In this document: piece by piece, positions 26,509 through 34,617 of the stretch | Numbering within the stretch: position 1 is the stretch's first letter | How the letters are laid out: the number at the start of each line of letters is the position of its first letter | NCBI GenBank assembly: GCA_029101205.1 | Contig: JAQXQO010000042.1 | Coordinates: forward strand, 1 to 38,625 | Direction: 5' to 3' | From: Coriobacteriales bacterium | GTDB lineage: Bacteria; Actinomycetota; Coriobacteriia; Coriobacteriales; Atopobiaceae | DNA length: 38,625 nucleotides | Position numbers and translations under genes: made by a program | The notes under the pieces: model-generated | The model's database searches: none | Told to the model about the DNA's origin: nothing | The model's input: the letters and a program-made list of their open reading frames with translations, nothing else

Positions 26509-27987
26509 ATGACAGAATCGAATAGTTCCAACCAGCCGAAGGCCGTTACGCAGGGGGGAGACGCCGTGCGGGCGGTCGATGGCAAGCCGTTCGAGCGCGT
26601 GATGGACACGCGGCTGGTCCTCTCGGTGGTGGCCACGGGCGTCATGTCCTTCTCGGGCGTGGTGGTGGAGACCGCCATGAACGTGACGTTCCCCACGCTG
26701 ATGCGCGAGTTCAGCGTGTCCACGTCCACGGTGCAGTGGATGACCACGGCCTATCTACTGGTGCTGGCGGTCATCATGCCCGTCTCGTCGTACCTGAACA
26801 AGCGCTTCCGCACGAAGCGCATCTTTCAGGTGGCCATGCTGTTCTACATCAGTGGCATCCTGTGCGGCGCGAACGCCATCAGCTTCCCCATGCTGTTGTG
26901 CGGCAGGATTCTGGAGGGCGTTGGCACGGGCATAGCGCTGCCCCTGATGTTCAACGTGATCCAGGAGCAGGCGCCGCTGGACCGTATGGGCCTCATGATG
27001 GGCATCGGCAGCCTGGTGTGCGCGCTGGCACCCGCCGTGGGACCCTCGCTGGGCGGATGGATTGCCGAGTCGTTCGGATGGCGCTGGATCTTCTGGTGCC
27101 TGCTGCCCGTGCTGGTGGTGGCCTTCGCGATCGGCAGCTTCTCGCTGCGCCAGAGTCATCCCACACGCAAGGGCAAGCTCGACGCGAGGGGCTGGGTGCT
27201 CCTGGCGCTGTCCTTCGTGTGCCTGGTGCTGGCCACCAGCGAGGCGGGCAGCCTGGGCTGGGCGAGCCCCGTGGTCTGGGTCGGGCTAGCGCTGTTCGCC
27301 GCGTTCCAGGTCGCGTTCGTGCGCCACGAGCGCGGCTGCGGGCAGCCGCTGCTGCACCTGGAGGTGCTGAGGCGCCGGGGCTACCGGCTGTCGCTGACGT
27401 CCATCATGCTGCTGCAGTTCACCTGCCTGGGCCTCTCGTTCCTTCTGCCCAACTACTCGCAGCTGGTCATGGGCACCGGCAGCACCGAGGCCGGCAGCAT
27501 CCTGCTTCTGGGCTGCGTCGTGGGTGCTGTCATGTCGCCGATCTCGGGCAAGCTGCTGGACAGGCTGGGTGCCCGCGTGCCCATCCTGACGGGCTGCGTG
27601 TCGAGCCTTCTGTCCGTAGTGCTTCTGGCCACGTTCTCCGCAAACCTGCACACGGCGGCCGCCATGGGCATCTACGTGCTGTTTGCCCTGGGCCAGGGCC
27701 TCGGCGTGGGCACCATGATGACCAACGGCCTCTCGAAGCTGCCGATGCAGCTGCGCTCCGACGGCAACGCCATCATCACCACCATGCAGCAGCTCTCGGG
27801 CGCTGTGGGCACCAGCGTGGTCACGACCATCGTGAACTCGTTCCAGGAGGGTGCCTCGGACGTGGCCGCCTCCACGATGGCGGGCACGCGCGTGGCCTAC
27901 GTTCTGCTGGTCGTGGTCATGGCCGCCGAGCTGGCCGCGCAGATAGGCGTCTTTGCCGGCCGGAAGGACCAGTCCGCCCAGGCCTAG
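26509..27987 (+). CDS. MFS transporter, DHA2 (EmrB/QacA-like) drug:proton antiporter family
   Basis: An integral membrane exporter of about 14 predicted helices and 492 residues. Family marks are the TM1 region MDTRLVLSVVATGVMSF, the QWMTTAYLL motif, the A-type loop NKRFRTKRIF, GRILEGVGTGIALPLMFNVI and the antiporter motif C ALAPAVGPSLGGW. The N-terminal 30 residues are hydrophilic. The start is ATG at 26509, 7 bases after AGGGG. It is separate from the gal regulator by 250 bp containing a small GCGGACG/CGTCCGC hairpin. The substrate is unknown; multidrug efflux is the default inference for DHA2 proteins. Confidence 0.92.
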   Translation: MTESNSSNQPKAVTQGGDAVRAVDGKPFERVMDTRLVLSVVATGVMSFSGVVVETAMNVTFPTLMREFSVSTSTVQWMTTAYLLVLAVIMPVSSYLNKRFRTKRIFQVAMLFYISGILCGANAISFPMLLCGRILEGVGTGIALPLMFNVIQEQAPLDRMGLMMGIGSLVCALAPAVGPSLGGWIAESFGWRWIFWCLLPVLVVAFAIGSFSLRQSHPTRKGKLDARGWVLLALSFVCLVLATSEAGSLGWASPVVWVGLALFAAFQVAFVRHERGCGQPLLHLEVLRRRGYRLSLTSIMLLQFTCLGLSFLLPNYSQLVMGTGSTEAGSILLLGCVVGAVMSPISGKLLDRLGARVPILTGCVSSLLSVVLLATFSANLHTAAAMGIYVLFALGQGLGVGTMMTNGLSKLPMQLRSDGNAIITTMQQLSGAVGTSVVTTIVNSFQEGASDVAASTMAGTRVAYVLLVVVMAAELAAQIGVFAGRKDQSAQA

Positions 27988-28037
27988 GCTACGGTACGCC
28001 TTCGCTCCGCACGTCCTCGAGCACATGGGCAAGAAGG

Positions 28038-28077
28038 GCAGGTCGCCCCGGAATCAGTCCGGAGCGGCCTGCTTTTT
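28038..28077 (+). terminator. Terminator after the MFS gene
   Basis: GCAGG..CGCCCCGGA pairs with TCCGGAGCG..CCTGC around ATCAG, followed by TTTTTC. It could also stop minus-strand transcripts from the tatD-like operon. Confidence 0.8.
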
Positions 28078-28160
28078 CATCGCGTGAGAGCATGTGATCC
28101 TGACGTCTGAGCGCGGAGCTTGGGATCCAGACAAGCCGCCACCGTAACCGTTGCTGGCAT
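28077..28160 (-). CDS. Possible 27-residue ORF downstream of the tatD-like gene
   Basis: ATG at 28160 sits 5 bases after a perfect AGGAGG (28166-28171) and runs 27 codons (MPATVTVAACLDPKLRAQTS...) to a TGA at the edge of the terminator hairpin. No family is recognised. An overlapping Gly-rich frame exists in another phase. Only the ribosome site and its position at the operon end support it. Confidence 0.25.
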   Translation of the reverse strand: MPATVTVAACLDPKLRAQTSGSHALTR

Positions 28161-28226
28161 AAGAACCTCCTGTCCCATGGGGAGCTTTAGTCCATGGTTG
28201 CAGGTGCATAACAAAGCGCAATGGTG

Positions 28227-29069
28227 TTAAACGGACAGCAGCACCTGGCTGTTTGCCGCGATGGAGTCGCGCAGCGCGCCGGGCTCGACACCTCGTATGC
28301 GGGCGGTGAGCTCGCAGGTCTGCGTCAGCGCGTCGGCTATCTGGGACGCCGACCCGGGTACGTCCTCGCCTGGCGGGAAGTCGGTCTCCAGAAGCAGCTG
28401 GCTCGCAGGTATCAGCTTGAGCTGCTCCTTTGCCCTTCTCGTGCGCGCCTGCCGTGGGTTCACGCTGAACCAGCAGCCCGAGCGGATGGCCCGCCACAGG
28501 TCGGGCGTGGACCCGGAGAACCAGTGGAACACGCAGCGGCACCGTGCGAGCGCCCCCGTGGAATCCAGGAGGTCCAGCACCGCGCCGGCCGAGGCGACGG
28601 AGTGCAGGGATATCGTGCGGACGAGAGGCGCAGCATCCCGCGCGCCGGATGCGGCGCCGGGCAGGGAGGCGGAGGCGCAGGCCTCGAGCACGGTCCTGAG
28701 TGCCTTCGCCTGGGCGGCGTGCGAGGCCGGGTCCGTGTGCTTGGGCGAGAAGTCCAGCCCCACCTCGCCGACCCACGCCGTGCCGGCCACAAGCCGTGCC
28801 ACCAGCTCGGCGTCAGCCTGCGAGGCCCTTCCGTCCGCCACCCACCAGGGGTGGAGGCCGACGCCCAGGCGGACGTTGGGCAGCCCCACCCACGGCTCCC
28901 GCCGCAGCGCAAGGTACTCCTGCGGGGTCACGGTGTTTACGAACAGCCCGAGCCCTGCGGCTTGGGCATCCCCCGCGACCTGCGCGGCATTGCTCATAAA
29001 GCCCAGGTGCACGTGGGCGTCCGCCAGGCCGCGCACGTCCAGAGGCGCCTCGTCCCCGCCGCTCACCAC
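28227..29069 (-). CDS. TatD-family metal-dependent hydrolase
   Basis: A TIM-barrel metallohydrolase of the TatD family; characterised members are 3'-5' nucleases or DNA-processing enzymes, but the substrate here is not known. Metal-site landmarks are the N-terminal DAHVHLGF (Asp17, His19, His21), GVGLHPWW, WVGEVGLDFS with the bridging Glu, ISLHS and the C-terminal LLETDFPP. Its 280 residues are typical. The start is GTG at 29069, overlapping the tcdA stop; a second GTG follows immediately. An Ala-rich stretch between SLPGAASGARDAAPL and TISLHS is slightly longer than usual. It is the last clear gene of the M20 peptidase-tcdA-tatD minus-strand operon. Confidence 0.88.
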   Translation of the reverse strand: MVSGGDEAPLDVRGLADAHVHLGFMSNAAQVAGDAQAAGLGLFVNTVTPQEYLALRREPWVGLPNVRLGVGLHPWWVADGRASQADAELVARLVAGTAWVGEVGLDFSPKHTDPASHAAQAKALRTVLEACASASLPGAASGARDAAPLVRTISLHSVASAGAVLDLLDSTGALARCRCVFHWFSGSTPDLWRAIRSGCWFSVNPRQARTRRAKEQLKLIPASQLLLETDFPPGEDVPGSASQIADALTQTCELTARIRGVEPGALRDSIAANSQVLLSV

Positions 29070-29872
29070 CGGTCGCCCGCCTGCGGGTTGTGCAGCCCGG
29101 CCAGGTCGCAGATGACGCGGCCGGCGGCAATCTGGCCCATCACGGGCGGGATGTAGCTCATGGTGCCCAGTATGGTGCCCTTGTCGGCGGGGCGGGTGGA
29201 GTGGTCGCGCGGCCCCGTGATGGGCTCAACGCGCAGCGGCACCTCGTCGGACCAGACCACCTGCAGGTGGCGTATGCCGCGCTTGCGGCACTCCTTCCTC
29301 ATGACCTTGCACAGGGGGTCCGCCTTCGTGCGGCTGACGTCGCTCACGCGCAGGCGGGTGGGATCCAGCTTGTTCGCCCCGCCCATCGAGCTGATCTCGC
29401 GGTAGCCGCGCTCCTGGCACCACTGCGCTATGCGCAGCTTCTGCGCCACGGTGTCGATGGCGTCCACCACGTAGTCGGGGCGGGGCAGGGCGTCCAGCTG
29501 CTGCGCCAGCCGGTCCTTGTCCAGGAAGGCGTGAAGGGTCGTGACCTCGCAGTCGGGGTTGATGTCTGCCACCAGGCGACGCATCACGTCGCACTTGGGC
29601 TGGCCCATGGTGGAGCGCCAGGCCACCGCCTGGCGGTTCACGTTGCTGGGGCCCACGACGTCGCGGTCCACCAGCACCAGGCGGCCCACGCCGCCGCGCG
29701 CCAGCGCCTCGGTGCAGTTGGAGCCCACGCCGCCCAGGCCTAGCACCATCACGGTTGCCACGCGCAGCCGAGCGAGGCCCTCCGCGCCCAGGATGATCTG
29801 CAGCCGGTCGAACGGCCGCTCCTCCGGGGAGCCTGCGGTCTCGTCCGTGGATAGGGCGTCTGTCTGCGACAT
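29063..29872 (-). CDS. tcdA: tRNA threonylcarbamoyladenosine dehydratase (TcdA/CsdL, ThiF/E1-like)
   Basis: Cyclises N6-threonylcarbamoyladenosine at position 37 of ANN-decoding tRNAs, using ATP. The E1-like nucleotide-binding fold is clear: VMVLGLGGVGSNCTEALARGG (residues about 42-62), LVDRDVVGPSNVNRQ (68-81), DAIDTVAQK and SSMGGANKLDP. The RVSDVSRTKADPLCK segment distinguishes TcdA from ThiF or MoeB. ATG at 29872 is preferred to a TTG seven codons upstream because GGAAGGAA (29881-29888) precedes it by 8 bases. Its 269 residues are normal. It overlaps the tatD-like start by 7 bases and follows the M20 peptidase by 52 bp. Confidence 0.93.
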   Translation of the reverse strand: MSQTDALSTDETAGSPEERPFDRLQIILGAEGLARLRVATVMVLGLGGVGSNCTEALARGGVGRLVLVDRDVVGPSNVNRQAVAWRSTMGQPKCDVMRRLVADINPDCEVTTLHAFLDKDRLAQQLDALPRPDYVVDAIDTVAQKLRIAQWCQERGYREISSMGGANKLDPTRLRVSDVSRTKADPLCKVMRKECRKRGIRHLQVVWSDEVPLRVEPITGPRDHSTRPADKGTILGTMSYIPPVMGQIAAGRVICDLAGLHNPQAGDRW

Positions 29873-29924
29873 GGGTGTTCTTCCTTCCTGCAATGGCGGA
29901 TGGTGGCGAGGCTTCTGGGCGAGG

Positions 29925-31067
29925 CTACAGCTCGTCGGCGCCCAGCATCAGGGCCAGCGCCACGGTGAGGCCGTTCTCGAGCGAGCCCTTGTCGATGAGC
30001 TCGTTTCGCGTGTGCAGCAGGCCTCCCAGCACCGTGCCCACGCAGGCGGCGGGTATGCCCAGCGACAGGGGGACGTTCGCGTCGGTGGAGGCGGGTGACA
30101 GGTCGGGCTGCTGGCCGGTGGCCGCGGTGATGACATGCTGGCAGATGCGGCTCAGGCGGTCCAGCTGGTCCTGGTTCACCGAGCCGTTGCCGGGGCGTAC
30201 GCCCAGCTTTTCGACCTCCAGCTTCACGTCGGGGGCGCGGCGGGCGTCGACCAGCCGCTTCACGCAGCCGTACAGGCGCAAGAGGTCGTCGTTGGAGGGG
30301 CTGCGGTACTCGATGACCATGGATGCGCGGGCCGCGATAGCGTTGACCTTCGTGCCGCCCTTTATGGCGCCCACGTTCACCGTGGCCCCCGCGGGCAGGT
30401 CCAGGCCGTACAGTCCCTCGACGATGCCGCACAGGACCTCGATGGCGTTGGGCGTGCCGAAGTCGCGCAGCGAGTGGCCGCCGGGCGTGATGCAGCGGAT
30501 GCGGAAGCGGTGCGAACCGACCGCCTGCGTGATGCACTGGGGCAGGTACAGGTCGAAGGCCACGTGACGCGCTATGCGCAGATCGTTGCGGGCGTAGAGC
30601 GCCTTTGTGCCGCGCAGGGTCCCCAGGCCCTCCTCGCACGAGTTGGCCACCATGACCACCTGGGTGCGCGGGGGCACCAGGTTGGGGTGGCGCAGCAGGA
30701 ACGTGGTGGCCATCAGCAGGTTCACCAGGTTCGCCGTGTCGTCGCCCACGCCCGGCGCGTACAGCCTGCGGGCGTCCTCGTGCAGGGGCAGAAGGTTCAG
30801 GTCGGGAAACACGATGTCGGTGTGGGCCGAGAAGACCACCGTGCGCCCCGTGGGGTCGCCGATGCGGCAGATGACGTTGTTGGCGTCGTCCACCTGCACG
30901 TCACGGGCGCCCTGGTCGATGAGCCACTCCTGCACCAGGCGGGCGCGGGCCTCCTCGTGTCCCGAGGGCGACGGCATGGCGGCAAACAGCCGCAGGACCG
31001 AGAGCTCCTCCTCGTGGCAGCGGCGTGCCCAGTCGCGGGCCAGGTCCAGGCGCTTCTGAAAGTCCAT
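29925..31067 (-). CDS. M20 family metallopeptidase
   Basis: A cytoplasmic two-zinc peptidase or amidohydrolase related to PepT-like M20 enzymes; the exact substrate is unknown. Active-site residues are visible: His82 and catalytic Asp84 in FSAHTDIVFP, bridging Asp109 in GVGDDTANL, catalytic Glu145 and zinc-binding Glu146 in NSCEEGLG, and the C-terminal His in LLHTRNE. The dimerisation domain lies between, starting near GSHRFRIRCITPGGHS. The length of 380 residues fits. ATG at 31067 is preceded by AGGAGGAG at 5 bases. First gene of the minus-strand operon with tcdA and the tatD-like gene, and divergent from the 5-formyl-THF cyclo-ligase. Confidence 0.92.
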   Translation of the reverse strand: MDFQKRLDLARDWARRCHEEELSVLRLFAAMPSPSGHEEARARLVQEWLIDQGARDVQVDDANNVICRIGDPTGRTVVFSAHTDIVFPDLNLLPLHEDARRLYAPGVGDDTANLVNLLMATTFLLRHPNLVPPRTQVVMVANSCEEGLGTLRGTKALYARNDLRIARHVAFDLYLPQCITQAVGSHRFRIRCITPGGHSLRDFGTPNAIEVLCGIVEGLYGLDLPAGATVNVGAIKGGTKVNAIAARASMVIEYRSPSNDDLLRLYGCVKRLVDARRAPDVKLEVEKLGVRPGNGSVNQDQLDRLSRICQHVITAATGQQPDLSPASTDANVPLSLGIPAACVGTVLGGLLHTRNELIDKGSLENGLTVALALMLGADEL

Positions 31068-31272
31068 GGTCTCCTCCTAGGCGGTCGGGGCGGTCGCGCG
31101 GGCCGTCGTGCCCGGCGCCTCCGCCGCATCTGCCAAACTCTGTGGACATGCGGGCCAAGGCTTCACAAATGCCTCAGACCTCCCAACAATATAAGCGAGG
31201 GACCACCGACGTGCTAACGTTCCCATGATGGCTCTTCGGCGAATCGGCAAAGCGCTCACGAAAGGCGGCAGC

Positions 31273-31896
31273 ATGGCAGTTTCCCAGCCAAACCCGGATA
31301 TGGTTCAGCGCAAGAAGGACCTGCGCAGGCAGCTGCGGCACCTGCGCGACGGCATACCCGCCGAGGCTCGCGAGGCGGCGGACCAGCGGATTGCCCGCAC
31401 GCTTTGCGGCCTGGGGGAGTTTGCGACGGCAACGCACGTGCTGACCTACCTCTCGTTCGGCAGCGAGGTGCAGACGCGAGACATCATCCGTAGCGCGTGG
31501 CGGCAGGGGAAGGTGGTGGCGCTGCCGCGCTGCGTGCCGCACACCAGGCTGATGGAGTGGCACGTGATCACGTCGCTGGACGGGCTGGTCACCAGCAGCT
31601 TCGGCGTGCAGGAGCCGGCGGCAGACGAGAACACGCTGGTGGACGCAACGCAGCTGCCCGACGCGCTGGCGGTGGTGCCGGCGCTGGCCTTCGACCGCGA
31701 GGGGTACCGGCTGGGCTACGGCGGCGGTTTCTACGACATCTTCCTGGCGGACTTCCCCGGCACCAGTGTGGGCATCTGCCGAGACGTGCAGATGAAAGGC
31801 AGCCTGCACCAGCTGGGTGTCATCGACGCGCACGACCTTCCCGTGGATGTCGTGGTGGGGCAGGGCCAGATCTGGCGGTGCGTCCGGCGCGTGTGA
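31273..31896 (+). CDS. 5-formyltetrahydrofolate cyclo-ligase
   Basis: Converts 5-formyl-THF to 5,10-methenyl-THF with ATP, returning the storage form of folate to the active pool. The N-terminal basic helix (MVQRKKDLRRQLRHLRDGI) and the C-terminal GYGGGFYD motif (about 147-154), with preceding PALAFDREGYRLG, are diagnostic. ATG at 31273 is chosen because AAAGGCGG lies just upstream; ATG 31225/31228 lack such a site. Its 207 residues are close to the family norm. It leads the folate block: its product methenyl-THF is the substrate of the FchA/FolD pair encoded next. Confidence 0.93.
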   Translation: MAVSQPNPDMVQRKKDLRRQLRHLRDGIPAEAREAADQRIARTLCGLGEFATATHVLTYLSFGSEVQTRDIIRSAWRQGKVVALPRCVPHTRLMEWHVITSLDGLVTSSFGVQEPAADENTLVDATQLPDALAVVPALAFDREGYRLGYGGGFYDIFLADFPGTSVGICRDVQMKGSLHQLGVIDAHDLPVDVVVGQGQIWRCVRRV

Positions 31897-32043
31897 ACGC
31901 TTGGCAACGCGCGCGTTTCACGTGTTGGTGTCCAGGGAAAAGGCGCGTATAAATCGTTGGGGTCCCAAGGCTGCCGGGGCAAGGGTTCGTTACCCCTGCG
32001 GCGGGGACATACGAGGCAAGGCTGTCTGATGCAGGAGGCTCAC

Positions 32044-32676
32044 ATGGAAGGACGCATGCGCGACCTGACCCTGGACGAGTTCGTGGACGTGCTGGGCTCT
32101 AAGGCCCCCGTGCCCGGCGGGGGAGGCGCAAGTGCCGTCGCGGCCTCGGTGGGCGTGGCGCTGGGACAGATGGTGGCCAGCCTGACATCTGGAAAGGTCC
32201 GCTACGCCGACGCGCAGCCGCGCATAGACGCCCTGCTGCCGCAGCTGCAGCATGCCAGGGACCGCCTGCTGGACCTGGCCGACGAGGACGCCCGGGCGTT
32301 CGAGCCCCTGGCCAGGGCTTACCGGATGCCGCGCGAAACCGCGCAGCAGCGGGCGGCCAGGGACGCCGCCCTGCAGGAGGCCCTGGTGGGCGCCTGCGAG
32401 GTGCCGCTGGACATCATGGAGACCACCTGTGAGGCGCTGGGACTGGTGGACGAGCTGGCGCGCATCGGCAGCCGCATGGCAGTCAGCGACGCGGCCGCCG
32501 CGGCCGCGCTGCTGGGCGCCTCGCTGCGCGCAGCCAGCCTAAACGTGTTCGTGAACGCAAAGTCCATGGCCGACCGCGACCACGCCTTGCGCTACCAGAC
32601 GCGCGCGAGAGCGTTGCTGCAGAAGGGGTGCCCCCTGGCGGAGGACACCTTTGGCTATGTCGAGAGGATGCTGTGA
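32044..32676 (+). CDS. fchA: Methenyltetrahydrofolate cyclohydrolase (FchA, cyclodeaminase family)
   Basis: Hydrolyses 5,10-methenyl-THF to 10-formyl-THF. A member of the formiminotransferase-cyclodeaminase/FchA family: four-helix protein with the folate-binding signature APVPGGGGASA (residues 21-31), followed by GQMVASLTSGK and C-terminal SLNVFVNAKSM. The start is ATG at 32044, with AGGAGG (32033-32038) 5 bases before it; the ATG at 32029 lies upstream of that site. At 210 residues it is a stand-alone cyclohydrolase, not fused to formiminotransferase. Its TGA shares the A with the folD ATG, so the two are translationally coupled. The neighbouring FolD seems to lack this very activity. Confidence 0.92.
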   Translation: MEGRMRDLTLDEFVDVLGSKAPVPGGGGASAVAASVGVALGQMVASLTSGKVRYADAQPRIDALLPQLQHARDRLLDLADEDARAFEPLARAYRMPRETAQQRAARDAALQEALVGACEVPLDIMETTCEALGLVDELARIGSRMAVSDAAAAAALLGASLRAASLNVFVNAKSMADRDHALRYQTRARALLQKGCPLAEDTFGYVERML

Positions 32677-33533
32677 TGGCGACTTTGATGTTGGGCGCCC
32701 CCGTGGCGAAGGAGCTGACGCAGAGTCTGATACCCAGGGTGGATGCGCTGGGCCAGCGTGGCGTCACGCCGACCCTGGCCGTGGTGCGCGTGGGCGCGCG
32801 CGAGGACGACCTGTCGTACGAGCGCGGGCTCACGAAGCGCTGCCAGAAGGTGGGGATAGCGCTGCGGATGTTCGTCCTGGACCAGGACTGCACGCAGGAC
32901 CAGCTGATGGACGCCATCGACACGGTGAACTCCGACGGCTCCATCCACGGATGCCTGATGTTCAGGCCGCTTCCCAGGACCCTGGACGAGGCAGCCGCCT
33001 GCGCCGCGCTGGACCCCGCCAAGGACGTTGACTGCATCACGCAGGGCTCCCTGTACGGCGTGTTCGCGAACAGGCCCTGTGGATTCCCGCCCTGCACGGC
33101 CGAGGCCTGCGTCCAGCTGCTGGACCACTACGGCGTGCAGCTGGACGGGGCGCGCGTGACCGTGGTGGGCCGCTCTATCGTGATCGGCAAGCCCGTCAGC
33201 ATGATGCTGCAGGCAAGAAACGCCACGGTGACCATGTGCCACACCCATACGCGCGACCTTGCCGAGGCCTGCCGCCAGGCAGACGTGGTGGTGGCCGCGG
33301 CCGGCCACGCCGGCACCGTGGGCGCCGACTGCGTGCAAGAAGGACAGACCGTGGTCGACGTGGGCATCAACTGGGACCCCGCGGCGCAGCGCCTGGTGGG
33401 CGACGTGGACTTCGACGCAGTGGAGCCCGTGGTGGATGCCATCACACCGGTGCCGCGCGGCGTGGGTTCCGTGACGACGGCCGTGCTGGCGAAGCACGTC
33501 GTGGAGGCGGCGGAGCGTCAGACACGGGGGTAG
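32676..33533 (+). CDS. folD: Methylenetetrahydrofolate dehydrogenase FolD, apparently without cyclohydrolase residues
   Basis: Oxidises 5,10-methylene-THF to methenyl-THF with NAD(P)+. The FolD fold is clear: PTLAVVRVGAREDD, KDVDCITQG, PCTAEACVQLLDHYG, dinucleotide-binding VVGRSIVIGKPVSMML and ITPVPRGVGSVTTAVL. In a gap-free alignment with E. coli FolD through VG..Y...VG, the essential lysine (E. coli Lys54, human Lys56) is replaced by Leu52, although the neighbouring Tyr48 is kept and a Lys lies two residues later. The glutamine in the LVQLPLP motif becomes Phe96 (LMFRPLP). These changes predict a dehydrogenase-only enzyme. The start ATG at 32676 overlaps the fchA stop and has GAGAGG 8 bases upstream. 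Its 285 residues are normal. Confidence 0.93.
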   Translation: MATLMLGAPVAKELTQSLIPRVDALGQRGVTPTLAVVRVGAREDDLSYERGLTKRCQKVGIALRMFVLDQDCTQDQLMDAIDTVNSDGSIHGCLMFRPLPRTLDEAAACAALDPAKDVDCITQGSLYGVFANRPCGFPPCTAEACVQLLDHYGVQLDGARVTVVGRSIVIGKPVSMMLQARNATVTMCHTHTRDLAEACRQADVVVAAAGHAGTVGADCVQEGQTVVDVGINWDPAAQRLVGDVDFDAVEPVVDAITPVPRGVGSVTTAVLAKHVVEAAERQTRG

Positions 33534-33594
33534 CCTGGACGCATTCGGTGAAGCTTGCCTATACCTGCGGGGTTGTGCTGGCCTGCGTCCAGGC
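33533..33594. other. 10-bp inverted repeat with 42-base loop after folD
   Basis: GCCTGGACGC (33533-33542) and GCGTCCAGGC (33585-33594) are perfect complements. No U-run follows; the right arm lies just upstream of TACAAT at 33601. It may be a weak terminator or a regulatory structure. Confidence 0.45.
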
Positions 33595-33628
33595 ATCTGC
33601 TACAATTGCCGAAGTTGCCAACTGGCAA
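33578..33628 (+). promoter_or_regulatory. Promoter with nearby palindrome, upstream of the zinc-ribbon gene
   Basis: TACAAT (33601-33606) is a good -10; CTGGCC about 17 bp upstream is a poor -35. Nine bases further on, TTGCCA-AC-TGGCAA (33615-33628) forms a near-perfect palindrome at the expected transcription start, a possible operator. Confidence 0.45.
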
Positions 33629-33754
33629 GCTCCTCGGTGCATCGCGGTGTCGCTCCCTCTGGTAGGGTCGTACTCGTCTAGTGCGCGCCCGGGGCGCATA
33701 CAAAAGTGTTTTTAGGGTCTTATCCGCGAAACAGTCGAAGGAGCGCATAGGCTC

Positions 33755-34186
33755 ATGTCTGATCTTCTGGCCGAGATTATTACCCCGCAGGTCCGTATGG
33801 TGCTGTACCTGATGGTGGCGTGCATCGTCATGCTGTACGTGCTCTCCATCGTCTACGTCATACGTGATGCCCAGCGCCGTGGCGCGAACCCGTGGTGGCT
33901 GTGGGCCATCATCTCGGTCATCCCCATCGTGGGCCTTCTGGCCTACGTCATCCTGCGCCCGTCCAGCTACCTGGTGGACCGCGAGGAGCAGGACCTGGAC
34001 ATCGCCCTGCGCGAGCACCAGCTGTCCCACTACGGCGTGTGCCCCAAGTGCGGCGCCCCCATCGACCGTGACTTCGTGGTGTGCCCCATCTGCAACACCC
34101 AGGTGCGCAACGTGTGCCCCACATGCCACCGCCCCCTGAACGCCGACTGGAAGGTGTGCCCCTACTGCCGCACGCGCATCCAGTAG
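33755..34186 (+). CDS. Membrane-anchored double zinc-ribbon protein
   Basis: Unknown function. The first half contains two transmembrane helices (about 15-36 and 46-68) separated by a short loop with RDAQRRGANPWWLW, a PLD-nuclease-like hairpin. The second half is a cytoplasmic tail with two zinc ribbons: Cys96/Cys99 with Cys110/Cys113, and Cys121/Cys124 with Cys135/Cys138 (CPKC, CPIC, CPTC, CPYC). ATG at 33755 is 11 bases after AAGGAG. The arrangement suggests a small sensor or adaptor of the membrane rather than an enzyme. It has its own promoter region and is followed by a strong terminator, so it is monocistronic. Confidence 0.88.
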   Translation: MSDLLAEIITPQVRMVLYLMVACIVMLYVLSIVYVIRDAQRRGANPWWLWAIISVIPIVGLLAYVILRPSSYLVDREEQDLDIALREHQLSHYGVCPKCGAPIDRDFVVCPICNTQVRNVCPTCHRPLNADWKVCPYCRTRIQ

Positions 34187-34209
34187 AAACACGCATACGA
34201 AGCAGACAC

Positions 34210-34251
34210 AAGGAGCTCGCCTTTCCTCGGGGAAGGCGAGCTCCTTCGTTT
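34210..34251 (+). terminator. Terminator after the zinc-ribbon gene
   Basis: AAGGAGCTCGCCTT pairs perfectly with AAGGCGAGCTCCTT over 14 bp and is followed by CGTTT. The tail is short but the stem is very stable. Confidence 0.8.
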
Positions 34252-34344
34252 AGCGACCTTGGACACACGGGGCATGCTTCCGGGGCTATGTATTGGCCAG
34301 CCAACTTTGGTATATACGCTGAGTATGAGCTGTAGGTTGGCTGA

Positions 34345-34617
34345 TCAGATGATGCTAGGACCATGGATGATGGCCAGCACGTCTATAGTCTGGCTATCGA
34401 ATCGGTAGATGATCACAAACGTTGAGACGACAAGTTTTCTAAGCCCAGGTCCATAGCGTGCGGTGAGGACCGGTCGGATGTCAGGCGATCCGATTTCGGG
34501 CTGCGTGGGGAGAAGCTCAAGAACCGATCGTATCCTCTGGAGGACGCGCGCGGATCGAATGATGGATAGCCCCTCCGAGAATTCCTCGGCGATACGGAGC
34601 TGATAGTGCCTATCCAT
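34345..34617 (-). CDS. RelE/ParE-type toxin
   Basis: A 90-residue protein with the compact RelE/ParE fold pattern: an N-terminal strand and helices (RIAEEFSEGLSIIRSARVLQ), a basic RPVLTARYGPGLRKLVV stretch and a final IIYRFDSQTIDVLAIIH strand pair. Toxins of this superfamily are ribosome-dependent mRNA endonucleases or gyrase poisons; which applies cannot be decided. The start ATG at 34617 overlaps the antitoxin stop by 8 bp (ATGGATAG), the usual coupling. A longer frame upstream runs into the antitoxin gene and is not used. Base composition is more AT-rich than the surroundings, consistent with mobility. Confidence 0.8.
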   Translation of the reverse strand: MDRHYQLRIAEEFSEGLSIIRSARVLQRIRSVLELLPTQPEIGSPDIRPVLTARYGPGLRKLVVSTFVIIYRFDSQTIDVLAIIHGPSII

